DNA from: Paracoccus beibuensis
GTDB taxonomy: Bacteria; Pseudomonadota; Alphaproteobacteria; Rhodobacterales; Rhodobacteraceae
DNA: 64,000 nt
NCBI RefSeq assembly: GCF_026162625.1
Contig: NZ_JAOTBD010000002.1
Location: 62,001-126,000, forward strand
Reading direction: 5' to 3'
Made by a program: the position numbers and the translations under genes. The notes under the pieces are model-generated. The model had not been told where the DNA came from, made no database searches, and saw nothing but the letters and a program-made list of their open reading frames with translations. Of this stretch, positions 53,423 through 62,550 are shown one piece after another (within the stretch, counting starts at the first letter, position 1; every line of letters starts with the position of its first letter).

Positions 53423-53429
53423 TGTCGCG

Positions 53430-54995
53430 TCACTGGGTCTTCTGCATGCCCCAGAAGACCGGCACGGGCGAATCGATCATGTCGGTGATCGTCGTCCGGC
53501 GCGCTTGCGGCAGCGTGTACTGCCCCAGCGGGATCAGCAGCCCATTGTCCAGCGCATGCGCCTGGATCTTCTGCGCAACCTCGACCTGGCCTTCGGCGCC
53601 GGGGGCGTCGATGAACCCTTCCTTGAGGCTCTCGATGGTTTCGTCGGTGGGCCAGCCGAACCAGGCGTCGTCGCCGCGGCCGTTCAGCATCGGATTCGAG
53701 ATCGGGTTCGAGATCTCGGGCACCATCCAGTTGGTGATGAAGACGTTCCAGCCCCCTTCGGCCGGGGCCGCCTGGCTGGCGCGGCGGGTCACTAGCGTCT
53801 GCCAGTCCATCGGCTGCAGCTCGACCTCGAAACCCGCCTCGCGCAGCATCTGCGACACGACGACCGGCTGCGTGGCCAGTGCGACCATGTCCGTGGGCGC
53901 CATCAGCACCACCGGGGTGCCGTCGTAGCCGGCCTCCTCGAGCTGCGCGCGCGCCGCTTCGGCGCCGCTCCCTTGCGTCAGCGTGTCGGCGCCCGTCGTG
54001 TCCTCCAGCGGGGTTCCGCAACCCAGAATGGCGCCGCAGACCTGATAATATTCCGGGTTGCCGACCATCGCGGCCAGCACGGGTTCCTGCTGGATCGCCT
54101 TAAGCGCGGCCTGCCGGACCTGCTGGTTGTCGAAGGGCGGGTGCAGGAAGTTCATTCGCACCATCGTCTGCATGCCGGTCGGTTCGCGCTTTTCGACGAC
54201 GATGTTCGGATCGCCCTCCAGCAGCGGGATCAGGTCGACCTGCATCGCCTCGATATAGTCGATCTCTCCGCCGGACAGGGCGTTCACCGCGGTCTGGACG
54301 TCCGGCATGTTGACCCATTCGACGCGGTCGATGTTCACCACCTTGCCGCCGGCCATCCAGTCGACGGGCTCTTCCCGGGGAACATATTCGTCGAACTTCT
54401 CATAGACGACCATCAGGCCGGGCTGGAACTCGTCCTCGACGAAGCGGAAGGGACCCGAGCCGACATATTCGGTGATCGCCTCGTCGGCCGAGGTTTCGGC
54501 GATGCGGGCGGGCATGATGAAGGGCGGGATGGCCGACTGCTTGGACAGCACGTCCAGCATCGGAACAAAAGGCTCGGTCAGCGTCCAGGTGATCGTCTTG
54601 TCGTCCGTCGCTTCCAGGCTGGCGGTGCGGTCCATGATGACCTGACCGCCAGCATCCTTCTGGGCCCACCGCTTCAGCGACGCGACCGCATCGGCCGCCG
54701 TCACGGGTGCCTCGTCATGGAAGGTCAGGCCGTCGCGCAGCGTGAAGGTATAGGTCAGCTGATCATCCGAGATGGTCCAGTCGGCCATTTGCGGCTGGGG
54801 CTGAAAGTCCGAATCCTGCGCGATCAGCACGTCGTAGATCATGTAGGCATGGTTGCGCGTGATATGCGCCGTGGTGATGATCGGGTCCAGCACGCGCAGG
54901 CCCGAATGCATCACGGCCTTGACGGTCGTATCAGCCCAGGCAGCGCCGGTCAGCATGGTCGAGGCGAGAAGGGTCGCGGTCAGTCGGTTGAACAT
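53430..54995 (-). CDS. Peptide ABC transporter substrate-binding protein
   Basis: A 521-residue family-5 solute-binding protein. The signal peptide is MFNRLTATLLASTMLTGAAWA. Family landmarks are SDDQLTYTFTLRDGLTFHD (the loop preceding the domain hinge), YVGSGPFRFVEDEFQPG and MNFLHPPFDNQQVRQAALKA. It should bind a peptide, amide or opine-like ligand in the periplasm. The start is ATG 54995, with its first 16 bases overlapping the M81 gene end. It is in the same operon as the hydrolases, so the ligand is probably their substrate. Confidence 0.93.
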   Translation of the reverse strand: MFNRLTATLLASTMLTGAAWADTTVKAVMHSGLRVLDPIITTAHITRNHAYMIYDVLIAQDSDFQPQPQMADWTISDDQLTYTFTLRDGLTFHDEAPVTAADAVASLKRWAQKDAGGQVIMDRTASLEATDDKTITWTLTEPFVPMLDVLSKQSAIPPFIMPARIAETSADEAITEYVGSGPFRFVEDEFQPGLMVVYEKFDEYVPREEPVDWMAGGKVVNIDRVEWVNMPDVQTAVNALSGGEIDYIEAMQVDLIPLLEGDPNIVVEKREPTGMQTMVRMNFLHPPFDNQQVRQAALKAIQQEPVLAAMVGNPEYYQVCGAILGCGTPLEDTTGADTLTQGSGAEAARAQLEEAGYDGTPVVLMAPTDMVALATQPVVVSQMLREAGFEVELQPMDWQTLVTRRASQAAPAEGGWNVFITNWMVPEISNPISNPMLNGRGDDAWFGWPTDETIESLKEGFIDAPGAEGQVEVAQKIQAHALDNGLLIPLGQYTLPQARRTTITDMIDSPVPVFWGMQKTQ

Positions 54996-56569
54996 GGTGT
55001 CCTCTCTGTTGATGCGAGACGCAGGCCGATCTTGGCGTCGGCTTTGCGCTCTGGGTCGAATGCCGGCCCGCATGGCTCCAGCCGGAGGCCGGGACGCAGG
55101 TGGCGGAAGGGCAGGCTTGCGGGGCTGACCGGCATGGGACCGGGCGCGACGCAGGTCAGGATACGGTGGGCGATGGGCGCAAAGTCGGCGCGGAAATGGA
55201 CCGAGCTCTTGACCACCAGGATTGCCTGGGCCTCGGGTTCGATGCCCAGGAAGCGGAACATCTCGCGGTCGGCCATCTGCGCCTTTTCGGAAGCCACCGC
55301 GACGCGAACGCCGCCGATCCGCAGGCAGGCGCAGGGACCCAGCTGCAGATGCGCGCCGCCGTAATAGGGGCCGGTGGCATGGCAATGTCCGTCGGACAGC
55401 TTCTCGACCAGGAAGGTGGCGGTGAAGGGTTCGTCGTCGGCGATGCCGGATCGACCGCCGAGCGATATCTGGATGGTCGCACCCTCGCCTGCGGCGTGGG
55501 CGGCGGCTGCAGCTTCCGGGTCCGTCAGAAGACCGATGGCCGCATCGGTGGCGCGTGCCTCGACCAGCGCGCGCAGCATGCCGGTCGTGTCAGAGTCGCC
55601 GCCCGCGCCGGGGTTGTCCTGCGTGTCGGCAAGGATCACCGGACGGTCGGCGGTCAATGCCAGACGCTGCGCCTCGGCGACACCGTCGCTGGCAAGCCAC
55701 GACTGGCCGCAGAACGAGGGTTCGGCATCGCGCACGGCCCGCGCCATGCGCTCGGCCCATGCGTCCGCCTTTGACTGGCTGTCGGCATAGGCAACGACCG
55801 AGGGCCTGCAGTCGACGAAATCGGCGGCAGGGAAGCCCATGAAGAAGGACAGGCAGACGTCGTCGTCATCTGTCGCGGCCACCAGTCGATAGAGGCTCGC
55901 CGCAGGCTCCTCCATCGTCGACTGCCATGCAATGGGGATCAGGAAGTCCAGCTGGCGAAAGGCCTTGAAGTTCTGGCCGCCCGCCAGAAGACGGTCCAGT
56001 TCGACGGCGGCACGCTGGCCAGTCGCCGCCATGTCGACATGCGGATAGGTGCGGAACCCCATGACGCGGTTCGCCATGTCGATCATGCGGGGGCTGATGT
56101 TGCCGTGAAGGTCCAGCGCCGCAACCACCGGAACGTCTTGACCGACGGCCCGGCGCACGCGGTCCAAGATCTCGCCTTCGCCATCAGGATGGCCATCCGC
56201 CACCATTGCCCCGTGCAGGTCGAGGAACACACCGTCCAGCCGCCCCGCATCGCGCAGTCCGCAGACGATCTCTTCCACGATCGCCTCGAAACACTCCGAC
56301 GTCACGGGTGCCGAGGGCACGGCACCCGCCCATACCAGCGGCACAAGATCCCAGCCTTGGGCACGGGCATGAGTGATGGCGCCTGCGATTGGCAGGTTCA
56401 CGTCCCGCGCCCTTTGCAGGATCTGCGACCCGCGCGACAGGGGAAGATAGCCGCCGCCCTGTTCGAACGCCGCCATGTCGGCGGGACTGGGGGCAAAGGA
56501 ATTGCTCTCGTGGACGAAGCCGGCAACGGCAATTCGCAGGGGCGGGTCTTGTCGCGAGCGGTTCAGCAA
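54980..56569 (-). CDS. M81-family metallopeptidase (MlrC-like)
   Basis: A 529-residue protein. Family motifs are RIAVAGFVHESNSFAP near the start, GVFLDLHGAMVADGHPDGEGE, and VAALDLHGNISPRM, carrying His and Asp metal ligands. Late blocks are ADTQDNPGAGGDSDTTGML and IVVKSSVHFRADFAPIAH. MlrC linearises or degrades microcystin peptides in sphingomonads, but most M81 proteins have unknown substrates. First gene of the long minus-strand operon, divergent from the IclR regulator by 58 bases. Confidence 0.92.
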   Translation of the reverse strand: MLNRSRQDPPLRIAVAGFVHESNSFAPSPADMAAFEQGGGYLPLSRGSQILQRARDVNLPIAGAITHARAQGWDLVPLVWAGAVPSAPVTSECFEAIVEEIVCGLRDAGRLDGVFLDLHGAMVADGHPDGEGEILDRVRRAVGQDVPVVAALDLHGNISPRMIDMANRVMGFRTYPHVDMAATGQRAAVELDRLLAGGQNFKAFRQLDFLIPIAWQSTMEEPAASLYRLVAATDDDDVCLSFFMGFPAADFVDCRPSVVAYADSQSKADAWAERMARAVRDAEPSFCGQSWLASDGVAEAQRLALTADRPVILADTQDNPGAGGDSDTTGMLRALVEARATDAAIGLLTDPEAAAAAHAAGEGATIQISLGGRSGIADDEPFTATFLVEKLSDGHCHATGPYYGGAHLQLGPCACLRIGGVRVAVASEKAQMADREMFRFLGIEPEAQAILVVKSSVHFRADFAPIAHRILTCVAPGPMPVSPASLPFRHLRPGLRLEPCGPAFDPERKADAKIGLRLASTERTPCSTD

Positions 56570-56627
56570 GGTATTGCCATCCGATACGGCTGCATTGCAA
56601 GACGAATGTATTGAGGCGAAAAGTCAG

Positions 56628-57440
56628 ATGTCAATGCCGGAGAACGCCATGCCCGGTGAAAGTCCGCCCGAAGACCCTGCGCCCGGGACGGACCCGCTTT
56701 TCGTGCAGTCGCTTGCCCGCGGAATGGGCGTGCTGGAGTCGTTCAAGGGCGCCGAGGGAGCCTTGTCGCTGAACCAGATCGCGACGCGGGCGGGGCTGAC
56801 CCGAAGCGCCGCGCAGCGCCTGGTGCACACGTTCCGCAAGCTGGGCTATCTTAGGATGGCCGAGGACGGCCGCGGCTTTCGTCTGGACCTGCCGATCCTG
56901 GACCTGACGCACGACTATCTGCGGCTGAACCCGCTGGTGCGCCGGGCCAACCCGATCCTGCTGGAACTGCGCCGCAACGTGCGCGAACGCGTGGACCTAT
57001 CGCTGTTCGACGGCCAGCGGATGGTCTATGCCGCACGGATGCAGAGCAAGCGCGAGACGTTCTTTGCCACATTGGTGGGCAACAGCGTGCCGACGGTCTG
57101 CACCTCGGGCGGATGGGCGGTGCTGGCGATGCTGCCCCAGGCAGAGGTTGACGCGATCCTGGCGCAGGCCGACTTCCGCCAGCTGACACCCAGAACGATC
57201 ACGGACCCGGCCGTCATCCGCGACCAGATCGCGCTGACGCGCCAGAATGGACACGCCCTGGCGACCGAGCAGATCCTGATGGGCGAAGTGGCGCTTGGCG
57301 TCGCGATTCCCGATTCGTCGGGTCGACCCGTCGCGGCCATCCACATCGCCGCCTCTCTGGCAGAATGGGAACCCGAGGAATTTCGCCGCCGAATCGCGCC
57401 GCTTGCGGCCGAGGCCGTGCGCAGCATCGTCGCCGGCTGA
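56628..57440 (+). CDS. IclR-family transcriptional regulator
   Basis: A 270-residue protein. The winged HTH is GVLESFKGAEGALSLNQIAT, then LTRSAAQRLVHTFRKLGYL. The C-terminal effector domain includes DGQRMVYAARMQSKRE and GEVALGVAIPDSSGRPVAAI. It probably controls the divergent M81–ABC–hydrolase operon and responds to a catabolite of that pathway. ATG 56628 (MSMPENAMPG) is used with GAGGCG nine bases before; ATG 56634 is an alternative. The 58-base divergent gap holds imperfect dyads around TTGCAATGC. Confidence 0.9.
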   Translation: MSMPENAMPGESPPEDPAPGTDPLFVQSLARGMGVLESFKGAEGALSLNQIATRAGLTRSAAQRLVHTFRKLGYLRMAEDGRGFRLDLPILDLTHDYLRLNPLVRRANPILLELRRNVRERVDLSLFDGQRMVYAARMQSKRETFFATLVGNSVPTVCTSGGWAVLAMLPQAEVDAILAQADFRQLTPRTITDPAVIRDQIALTRQNGHALATEQILMGEVALGVAIPDSSGRPVAAIHIAASLAEWEPEEFRRRIAPLAAEAVRSIVAG

Positions 57441-57524
57441 TCGCCAGAGGGACCGGCACGGGTCGACGCGGGAACGGATACCGTCTCGCAGGGCTTCTAT
57501 CGGTCTGGAAACTTGGGCCGACAG

Positions 57525-57539
57525 CGGCGACAGTCGCCG
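57525..57539. promoter_or_regulatory. Inverted repeat upstream of idi
   Basis: CGGCGAC-A-GTCGCCG is a perfect seven-base inverted repeat ending 21 bases before the idi start codon. It could be an operator for the carotenoid operon or an mRNA structure in its leader. No known consensus is matched. Confidence 0.35.
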
Positions 57540-57560
57540 AAAGCAGGGCAGGACGACACC

Positions 57561-58643
57561 ATGACCGAAATCTCGCGCCGCAAGTCGGATCATCTGCGCA
57601 TCGTGACCGAGGGGCGTGGCAGGCAGGACAGTCTGCACTCGGGCTTTGACGGCGTCAGGTTCCTGCACGACGCCCTGCCCGAGATCGACCTCGACAGGGT
57701 CGATTGCACGACCCGGTTCCTTGGCCGGGACATGGCAGCGCCGCTTCTCGTCTCGGCCATGACCGGCGGTCCCGAAGAGGCCGAGCGGATCAACCGGCAC
57801 ATCGCCGAGGCGTGCAACCACCTTGGCATCGCCCTGTCCGTCGGCTCGCAGCGCATCGCGGTCGAATCCGGCGCGCGGGGCGGGCTGGGACGGCAGATTC
57901 GCGAAACAGCCCCCGCCATCCCGGTCCTGGGCAATATCGGCGCCGTCCAACTGAACTATGGCTTCGGCGTGGCCGAGGCGCAGCGGGCGGTGGACATGAT
58001 CGGGGCCGACGCGCTGGTCCTGCACCTCAACCCGCTGCAAGAGGCGATCCAGGAAGGGGGCGACCGCAACTTTGCGTCGCTTCTGCCCCGGATCGAGGAG
58101 CTGGCCCGCGCCCTGCCCGTCCCACTTGGCGTCAAGGAGGTCGGTGCGGGTCTTTCGGCGGGCGTCGCCCGGCGGCTTCTGGATGCGGGCGTCACGATCT
58201 TGGATATCGCCGGCGCGGGCGGCACCAGCTGGGCGCGGGTCGAGGCAGAGCGCGGGCACGCCCGCCTGCAGTCCTTGGCCGCGCCCTTCCACGACTGGGG
58301 CATTCCCACCGCGGACGCACTTCGCGCAGTGGCACCGCTGATCGGCGACGGGCAGAGCCTGATCGGCTCTGGCGGGGTGCGTCACGGCCTGGACGTCGCC
58401 CGCGCCCTCAGGCTGGGCGCTGATCTGGCGGGGCAGGCCGCGGGCGCCCTGCCAGCCGCCCGCGACGGTGCTGAGGCACTGGTCGACCACTTTACGGACG
58501 TGATCGCGCAATTGCGGATTGCGATGTTCTGCACCGGCTCGTCCGACCTCGGCGCGCTGCGGCAGGCGCCCCTGCTGCAACCCGAACCCGGTGGCCATTG
58601 GTCGCAACCGGCGGGACTGGAAGAGGACCGGACAGAGGGCTAG
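57561..58643 (+). CDS. fni: Type 2 isopentenyl-diphosphate delta-isomerase
   Basis: A 360-residue FMN-dependent isomerase interconverting IPP and DMAPP. It has the family opening SRRKSDHLRIV, the FMN-binding MTGGPEEAERIN, and LHLNPLQEAIQEGGDRNF (Gln and Glu near the active site). GAGGTSWARVEAER and IGSGGVRHGLDVARAL bind the phosphate. Start ATG 57561. The gene sits 29 bases ahead of crtW on the same strand, so the isoprenoid precursor step is tied to carotenoid synthesis. Confidence 0.93.
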   Translation: MTEISRRKSDHLRIVTEGRGRQDSLHSGFDGVRFLHDALPEIDLDRVDCTTRFLGRDMAAPLLVSAMTGGPEEAERINRHIAEACNHLGIALSVGSQRIAVESGARGGLGRQIRETAPAIPVLGNIGAVQLNYGFGVAEAQRAVDMIGADALVLHLNPLQEAIQEGGDRNFASLLPRIEELARALPVPLGVKEVGAGLSAGVARRLLDAGVTILDIAGAGGTSWARVEAERGHARLQSLAAPFHDWGIPTADALRAVAPLIGDGQSLIGSGGVRHGLDVARALRLGADLAGQAAGALPAARDGAEALVDHFTDVIAQLRIAMFCTGSSDLGALRQAPLLQPEPGGHWSQPAGLEEDRTEG

Positions 58644-58672
58644 GCTGTCACCATGCGACGCAGGAGTTTCGG

Positions 58673-59401
58673 ATGACCGGACGCACGCTCGGCAAACCTG
58701 GCGACACGATCGTCAACCTCGGCCTGTGTGCCGCGATCGTCTTGTGCTGGCTGGCGCTGCATGTCTTCACGCTGTGGTCGCTGGACGCGCCCGCGCATCC
58801 GTGGCTGGCGGTCCTGTGCCTGGCCGGGCTGACGTGGCTGTCGGTCGGCCTGTTCATCATCGCGCATGACGCGATGCATGGTTCGATCGTGCCGGGACGG
58901 ACGCGGATGAACGCCGCGATCGGGCAGTTGGCGCTGTGGCTCTATGCAGGATTTTCCTGGCGCAAGCTGATCGCCAAGCACATGGCGCATCACAGACATG
59001 CCGGCACCGACGACGACCCGGACTTCGACCACGGCGGGCCGGTCCGCTGGTACGGCAGTTTCGTCGCCACCTATTTCGGCTGGCGCGAGGGACTGCTGCT
59101 GCCGGTGATCGTGACGACCTATGCGCTGATCCTGGGCGACCGCTGGATATATGTCGTCTTCTGGCCGGTGCCTGCGATACTGGCGTCGATCCAGCTGTTC
59201 GTCTTCGGGACCTGGCTGCCCCACCGTCCCGGGCATGACGCCTTTCCCGACCGTCATAACGCCCGCTCGACCGGGATCGGCGACCCGCTGTCGCTGCTGA
59301 CCTGCTTTCACTTCGGCGGCTATCACCACGAACATCACCTGCACCCGCATGTGCCGTGGTGGCGCCTGCCCCGCACCCGCAAATCCGGAGGCCGCGCATG
59401 A
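58673..59401 (+). CDS. crtW: Beta-carotene ketolase
   Basis: A 242-residue membrane di-iron oxygenase that adds 4-keto groups to beta-ionone rings, giving canthaxanthin and astaxanthin with CrtZ. His clusters are HDAMHG, HMAHHRHAG and GGYHHEHHLHPHVPWW. Hydrophobic segments lie between them. Start ATG 58673; the longer frame from 58598 reads through the idi end. The length equals the CrtW of marine Paracoccus as I recall. It overlaps crtZ by ATGA. Confidence 0.97.
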   Translation: MTGRTLGKPGDTIVNLGLCAAIVLCWLALHVFTLWSLDAPAHPWLAVLCLAGLTWLSVGLFIIAHDAMHGSIVPGRTRMNAAIGQLALWLYAGFSWRKLIAKHMAHHRHAGTDDDPDFDHGGPVRWYGSFVATYFGWREGLLLPVIVTTYALILGDRWIYVVFWPVPAILASIQLFVFGTWLPHRPGHDAFPDRHNARSTGIGDPLSLLTCFHFGGYHHEHHLHPHVPWWRLPRTRKSGGRA

Positions 59402-59886
59402 CGCAGTTCCTCATCGTCGTCGCAACCGTCCTGGTGATGGAGCTGACAGCCTATTCCGTCCACCGCTGGATCATGCACGGCCCCCTGGGCTGGGGCTGGC
59501 ACAAGTCCCACCATGAGGAACACGACCACGCGCTGGAAAAGAACGACCTCTACGGCGTCGTCTTCGCAGTGCTCGCCACCATCCTGTTCACGGTGGGTGC
59601 GGTCTGGTGGCCGGTCCTGTGGTGGGTCGCGCTTGGCATGACGGTCTACGGGCTGATCTACTTCATCCTGCACGACGGTCTGGTTCATCAGCGCTGGCCG
59701 TTCCGCTATATCCCCCGACGCGGCTATTTCCGCAGGCTCTACCAGGCGCACCGGCTGCATCACGCGGTCGAGGGGCGGGACCACTGCGTCAGTTTCGGCT
59801 TCATCTATGCACCGCCGGTGGACAAGCTGAAGAAGGACCTCAAGCGGTCGGGCGTGCTGCGCCCCGACGCCGAGCGGTCGTCCTGA
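59398..59886 (+). CDS. crtZ: Beta-carotene hydroxylase
   Basis: A 162-residue membrane hydroxylase of the fatty-acid-hydroxylase superfamily, which adds 3-hydroxyl groups to beta-ionone rings. The His motifs are HRWIMHG, HKSHHEEHDHALEKN, HDGLVHQRW and HRLHHAVEGRDHCVSFGF. It works with CrtW to make astaxanthin. It is translationally coupled to crtW and is followed by crtY after 13 bases. Confidence 0.97.
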   Translation: MTQFLIVVATVLVMELTAYSVHRWIMHGPLGWGWHKSHHEEHDHALEKNDLYGVVFAVLATILFTVGAVWWPVLWWVALGMTVYGLIYFILHDGLVHQRWPFRYIPRRGYFRRLYQAHRLHHAVEGRDHCVSFGFIYAPPVDKLKKDLKRSGVLRPDAERSS

Positions 59887-59899
59887 TGGGCCGTGCCGC

Positions 59900-61063
59900 A
59901 TGAGCCACGATGTCGTGCTGGCGGGCGCCGGCCTTGCCAACGGCCTGATCGCGCTGGCGCTGCGCAAGGCGCGGCCCGACCTGCGCGTCCTGCTGCTGGA
60001 CCAGGCGTCGGGGGCATCGGACGGCCATACCTGGTCCTGCCACGACACCGACCTTCAGCCGCGCTGGCTGGACCTGCTGCGGCCGATCCGACGTGCCAGC
60101 TGGCCCGATCAGGAGGTCAGCTTCCCCGATCATGCCCGCCGAATGCGCACGGGCTATGGCTCGCTGGACGGTGGCGGGCTGATGCGGGCGGTGTCCGAGG
60201 CCGGGGCCGAGATCCGCTGGAACGGACCGGTGTCGTCCATCGACGCCAATGCGGCAACCGTCGGGGACGAGCGTCTTGCTGCGCCCTGCGTGATCGACGG
60301 GCGTGGCGCCCAGCCCTCGGCCCATCTGGCGGTGGGCTTTCAGAAATTCGTCGGCATCGAGATCGAGACCGAGAGCCCGCATGGCGTCCGGCGCCCGATG
60401 ATCATGGACGCGACCGTTCCCCAGCAGGACGGCTATCGCTTCATCTACCTGCTGCCCTTTTCCCCGACCCGCATCCTGATCGAGGACACGCGCTATAGCG
60501 ACGGCGGCGATCTGGACGATGAACGCCTGGCGCGGGCGTCGCACGACTATGCCCGCGCACGCGGCTGGACGGGACAGGAGGTTCGTCGCGAACGCGGCAT
60601 CCTGCCCATCGCGCTGGCCCATGATGCAGCCGCGTTCTGGGCGGATCACGCGGCGGGTGCGGTTCCAGTGGGCCTTCGCGCCGGCTTCTTCCATCCGGTC
60701 ACCGGCTATTCGCTGCCCTATGCGGCGCAGATCGCCGATGTCGTCGCGGATCTTGCGCGGCAGGACCGGCTGACGACGGACCACCTGCGCAGCGCGCTGC
60801 GCGACTTCGCCATCTTCCGCGCCCGGCAGGACCGGTTTCTGCGGCTGCTGAACCGGATGCTGTTCCGCGGCTGCCCGCCAGACCGCCGCTACACGCTACT
60901 CCAGCGCTTCTATCGCATGCCCGAGGGTCTGATCGAGCGCTTCTATGCCGGTCGCCTGACGCGCGTCGACCAGCTGCGCATCGTCACTGGCAAGCCCCCT
61001 ATCCCGCTGAGTAAGGCCATCCGCTGCCTGCCAGAGCGGCCCCTTCTGCAGGAGAATGCATGA
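59900..61063 (+). CDS. crtY: Lycopene beta-cyclase
   Basis: A 387-residue FAD/NAD-dependent cyclase. The dinucleotide-binding start is DVVLAGAGLANGLIALALR. Conserved blocks include DGHTWSCHDTD, GFQKFVGIEIETE and HPVTGYSLPYAAQ. It converts lycopene to beta-carotene at the membrane. The end overlaps crtI by ATGA (61060-61063). Confidence 0.97.
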   Translation: MSHDVVLAGAGLANGLIALALRKARPDLRVLLLDQASGASDGHTWSCHDTDLQPRWLDLLRPIRRASWPDQEVSFPDHARRMRTGYGSLDGGGLMRAVSEAGAEIRWNGPVSSIDANAATVGDERLAAPCVIDGRGAQPSAHLAVGFQKFVGIEIETESPHGVRRPMIMDATVPQQDGYRFIYLLPFSPTRILIEDTRYSDGGDLDDERLARASHDYARARGWTGQEVRRERGILPIALAHDAAAFWADHAAGAVPVGLRAGFFHPVTGYSLPYAAQIADVVADLARQDRLTTDHLRSALRDFAIFRARQDRFLRLLNRMLFRGCPPDRRYTLLQRFYRMPEGLIERFYAGRLTRVDQLRIVTGKPPIPLSKAIRCLPERPLLQENA

Positions 61064-62550
61064 CCGCCAGGACCGCCATCGTCATCGGCGCAGGGTTTGG
61101 CGGGCTGGCCCTGGCCATCCGCCTGCAATCCGCCGGGATCGCCACGACCTTGGTCGAGGCCCGCGACAAGCCGGGCGGTCGCGCCTATGTCTGGCACGAC
61201 CAGGGCCATGTCTTCGATGCAGGGCCGACGGTCATCACGGACCCCGATGCACTGCGCGAGCTGTGGGCATTGTCGGGCCAGGACATGGCCCGCGACGTCA
61301 CGCTGATGCCCGTGTCGCCATTCTATCGGCTGCAATGGGCGGACGGAAAGGTCTTCGAATATGTCAACGACGGCGAACGGCTGGAGGAGCAGATCGGCGC
61401 CTTCAACCCCGACGACCTGGAGGGGTACCGCAAGTTCCACGACTATGCCGAGGCGGTCTATCAGGAGGGTTACCTCAAGCTGGGCACGACGCCGTTCCTG
61501 AAGCTGGGCCAGATGCTGAACGCCGCCCCTGCCCTGATCAAGCTGGAGGCCTATCGGTCCGTCCACAGCGTCGTGGCGCGTTTCATCAAGGACCCGCACC
61601 TGCGGCAGGCGTTTTCGTTCCACACGCTGCTGGTGGGCGGCAATCCCTTCTCGACCAGCGCGATCTATGCCCTGATCCACGCGCTGGAGCGTCGCGGCGG
61701 CGTCTGGTTCGCCAAGGGCGGCACCAACCAGCTGGTCGCCGGCATGGTCGCGCTGTTCGAACGCTTGGGCGGGCAGATGATGCTGAACGCAAGGGTCGCC
61801 CGGATCGATACCGACGGGCCGCGCACCACGGGCGTGACGCTGCAGGATGGCCGCATGCTCTCCGCCGACATGGTCGCCAGCAACGGCGATGTCATGCACA
61901 ACTATCGCGATCTTCTGGGCCACACGCGGCGCGGGCGCACCAAGGCGGCGATTCTTGGCAAGCAGCGGTGGTCGATGTCGCTCTTTGTGCTGCATTTCGG
62001 CCTGTCGAAGATGCCCGAGGGGCTGGCCCATCACAGCGTCCTCTTCGGGCCGCGCTACAAGGAACTGGTAAACGAGATCTTCAAGGGGCCCAGGCTGGCC
62101 GACGACTTCTCGCTCTACCTTCATTCGCCCTGCGTGACCGACCCCAGCCTGGCGCCGCCGGGCGGGTCCACGCATTACGTGCTGGCCCCGGTGCCGCATC
62201 TGGGCCGGGCCGACATCGACTGGGACCGCATCGGGCCGGCCTACGCCGACAAGATCCTGGCCAGCCTCGAGGAGCGCATGATCCCCGACCTGCGCAAGAA
62301 CCTGACGGTCCGGCGCATCTTTTCCCCTGCCGACTTCAAATCGGAACTGTCGGCACATCACGGAAGCGCCTTTTCGGTCGAACCGATCCTGGCGCAGTCG
62401 GCTTGGTTCAGGCCGCACAACCGCGACCGCAGCATCCGCAACTTCTACATCGTCGGCGCAGGCACTCATCCGGGCGCTGGCATTCCCGGCGTCGTCGGCA
62501 GCGCGAAGGCGACGGCTCAGGTCATGCTGGCAGACGCGGCCGTCGCATGA
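61060..62550 (+). CDS. crtI: Phytoene desaturase (lycopene-forming)
   Basis: A 496-residue FAD enzyme. The Rossmann motif is IVIGAGFGGLALAIRLQ, and the bacterial-type signature near the C-terminus is YIVGAGTHPGAGIPGVVGSA. It carries out the desaturations of phytoene to lycopene. Length is normal for alphaproteobacterial CrtI. It overlaps crtB by ATGA (62547-62550). Confidence 0.97.
   Translation: MTARTAIVIGAGFGGLALAIRLQSAGIATTLVEARDKPGGRAYVWHDQGHVFDAGPTVITDPDALRELWALSGQDMARDVTLMPVSPFYRLQWADGKVFEYVNDGERLEEQIGAFNPDDLEGYRKFHDYAEAVYQEGYLKLGTTPFLKLGQMLNAAPALIKLEAYRSVHSVVARFIKDPHLRQAFSFHTLLVGGNPFSTSAIYALIHALERRGGVWFAKGGTNQLVAGMVALFERLGGQMMLNARVARIDTDGPRTTGVTLQDGRMLSADMVASNGDVMHNYRDLLGHTRRGRTKAAILGKQRWSMSLFVLHFGLSKMPEGLAHHSVLFGPRYKELVNEIFKGPRLADDFSLYLHSPCVTDPSLAPPGGSTHYVLAPVPHLGRADIDWDRIGPAYADKILASLEERMIPDLRKNLTVRRIFSPADFKSELSAHHGSAFSVEPILAQSAWFRPHNRDRSIRNFYIVGAGTHPGAGIPGVVGSAKATAQVMLADAAVA

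Noticed and set aside
52232-53488. 418-codon plus-strand frame over the permeases
   Set aside because: It is very rich in Arg, Gln and Asp and lies antisense to two clear permease genes.
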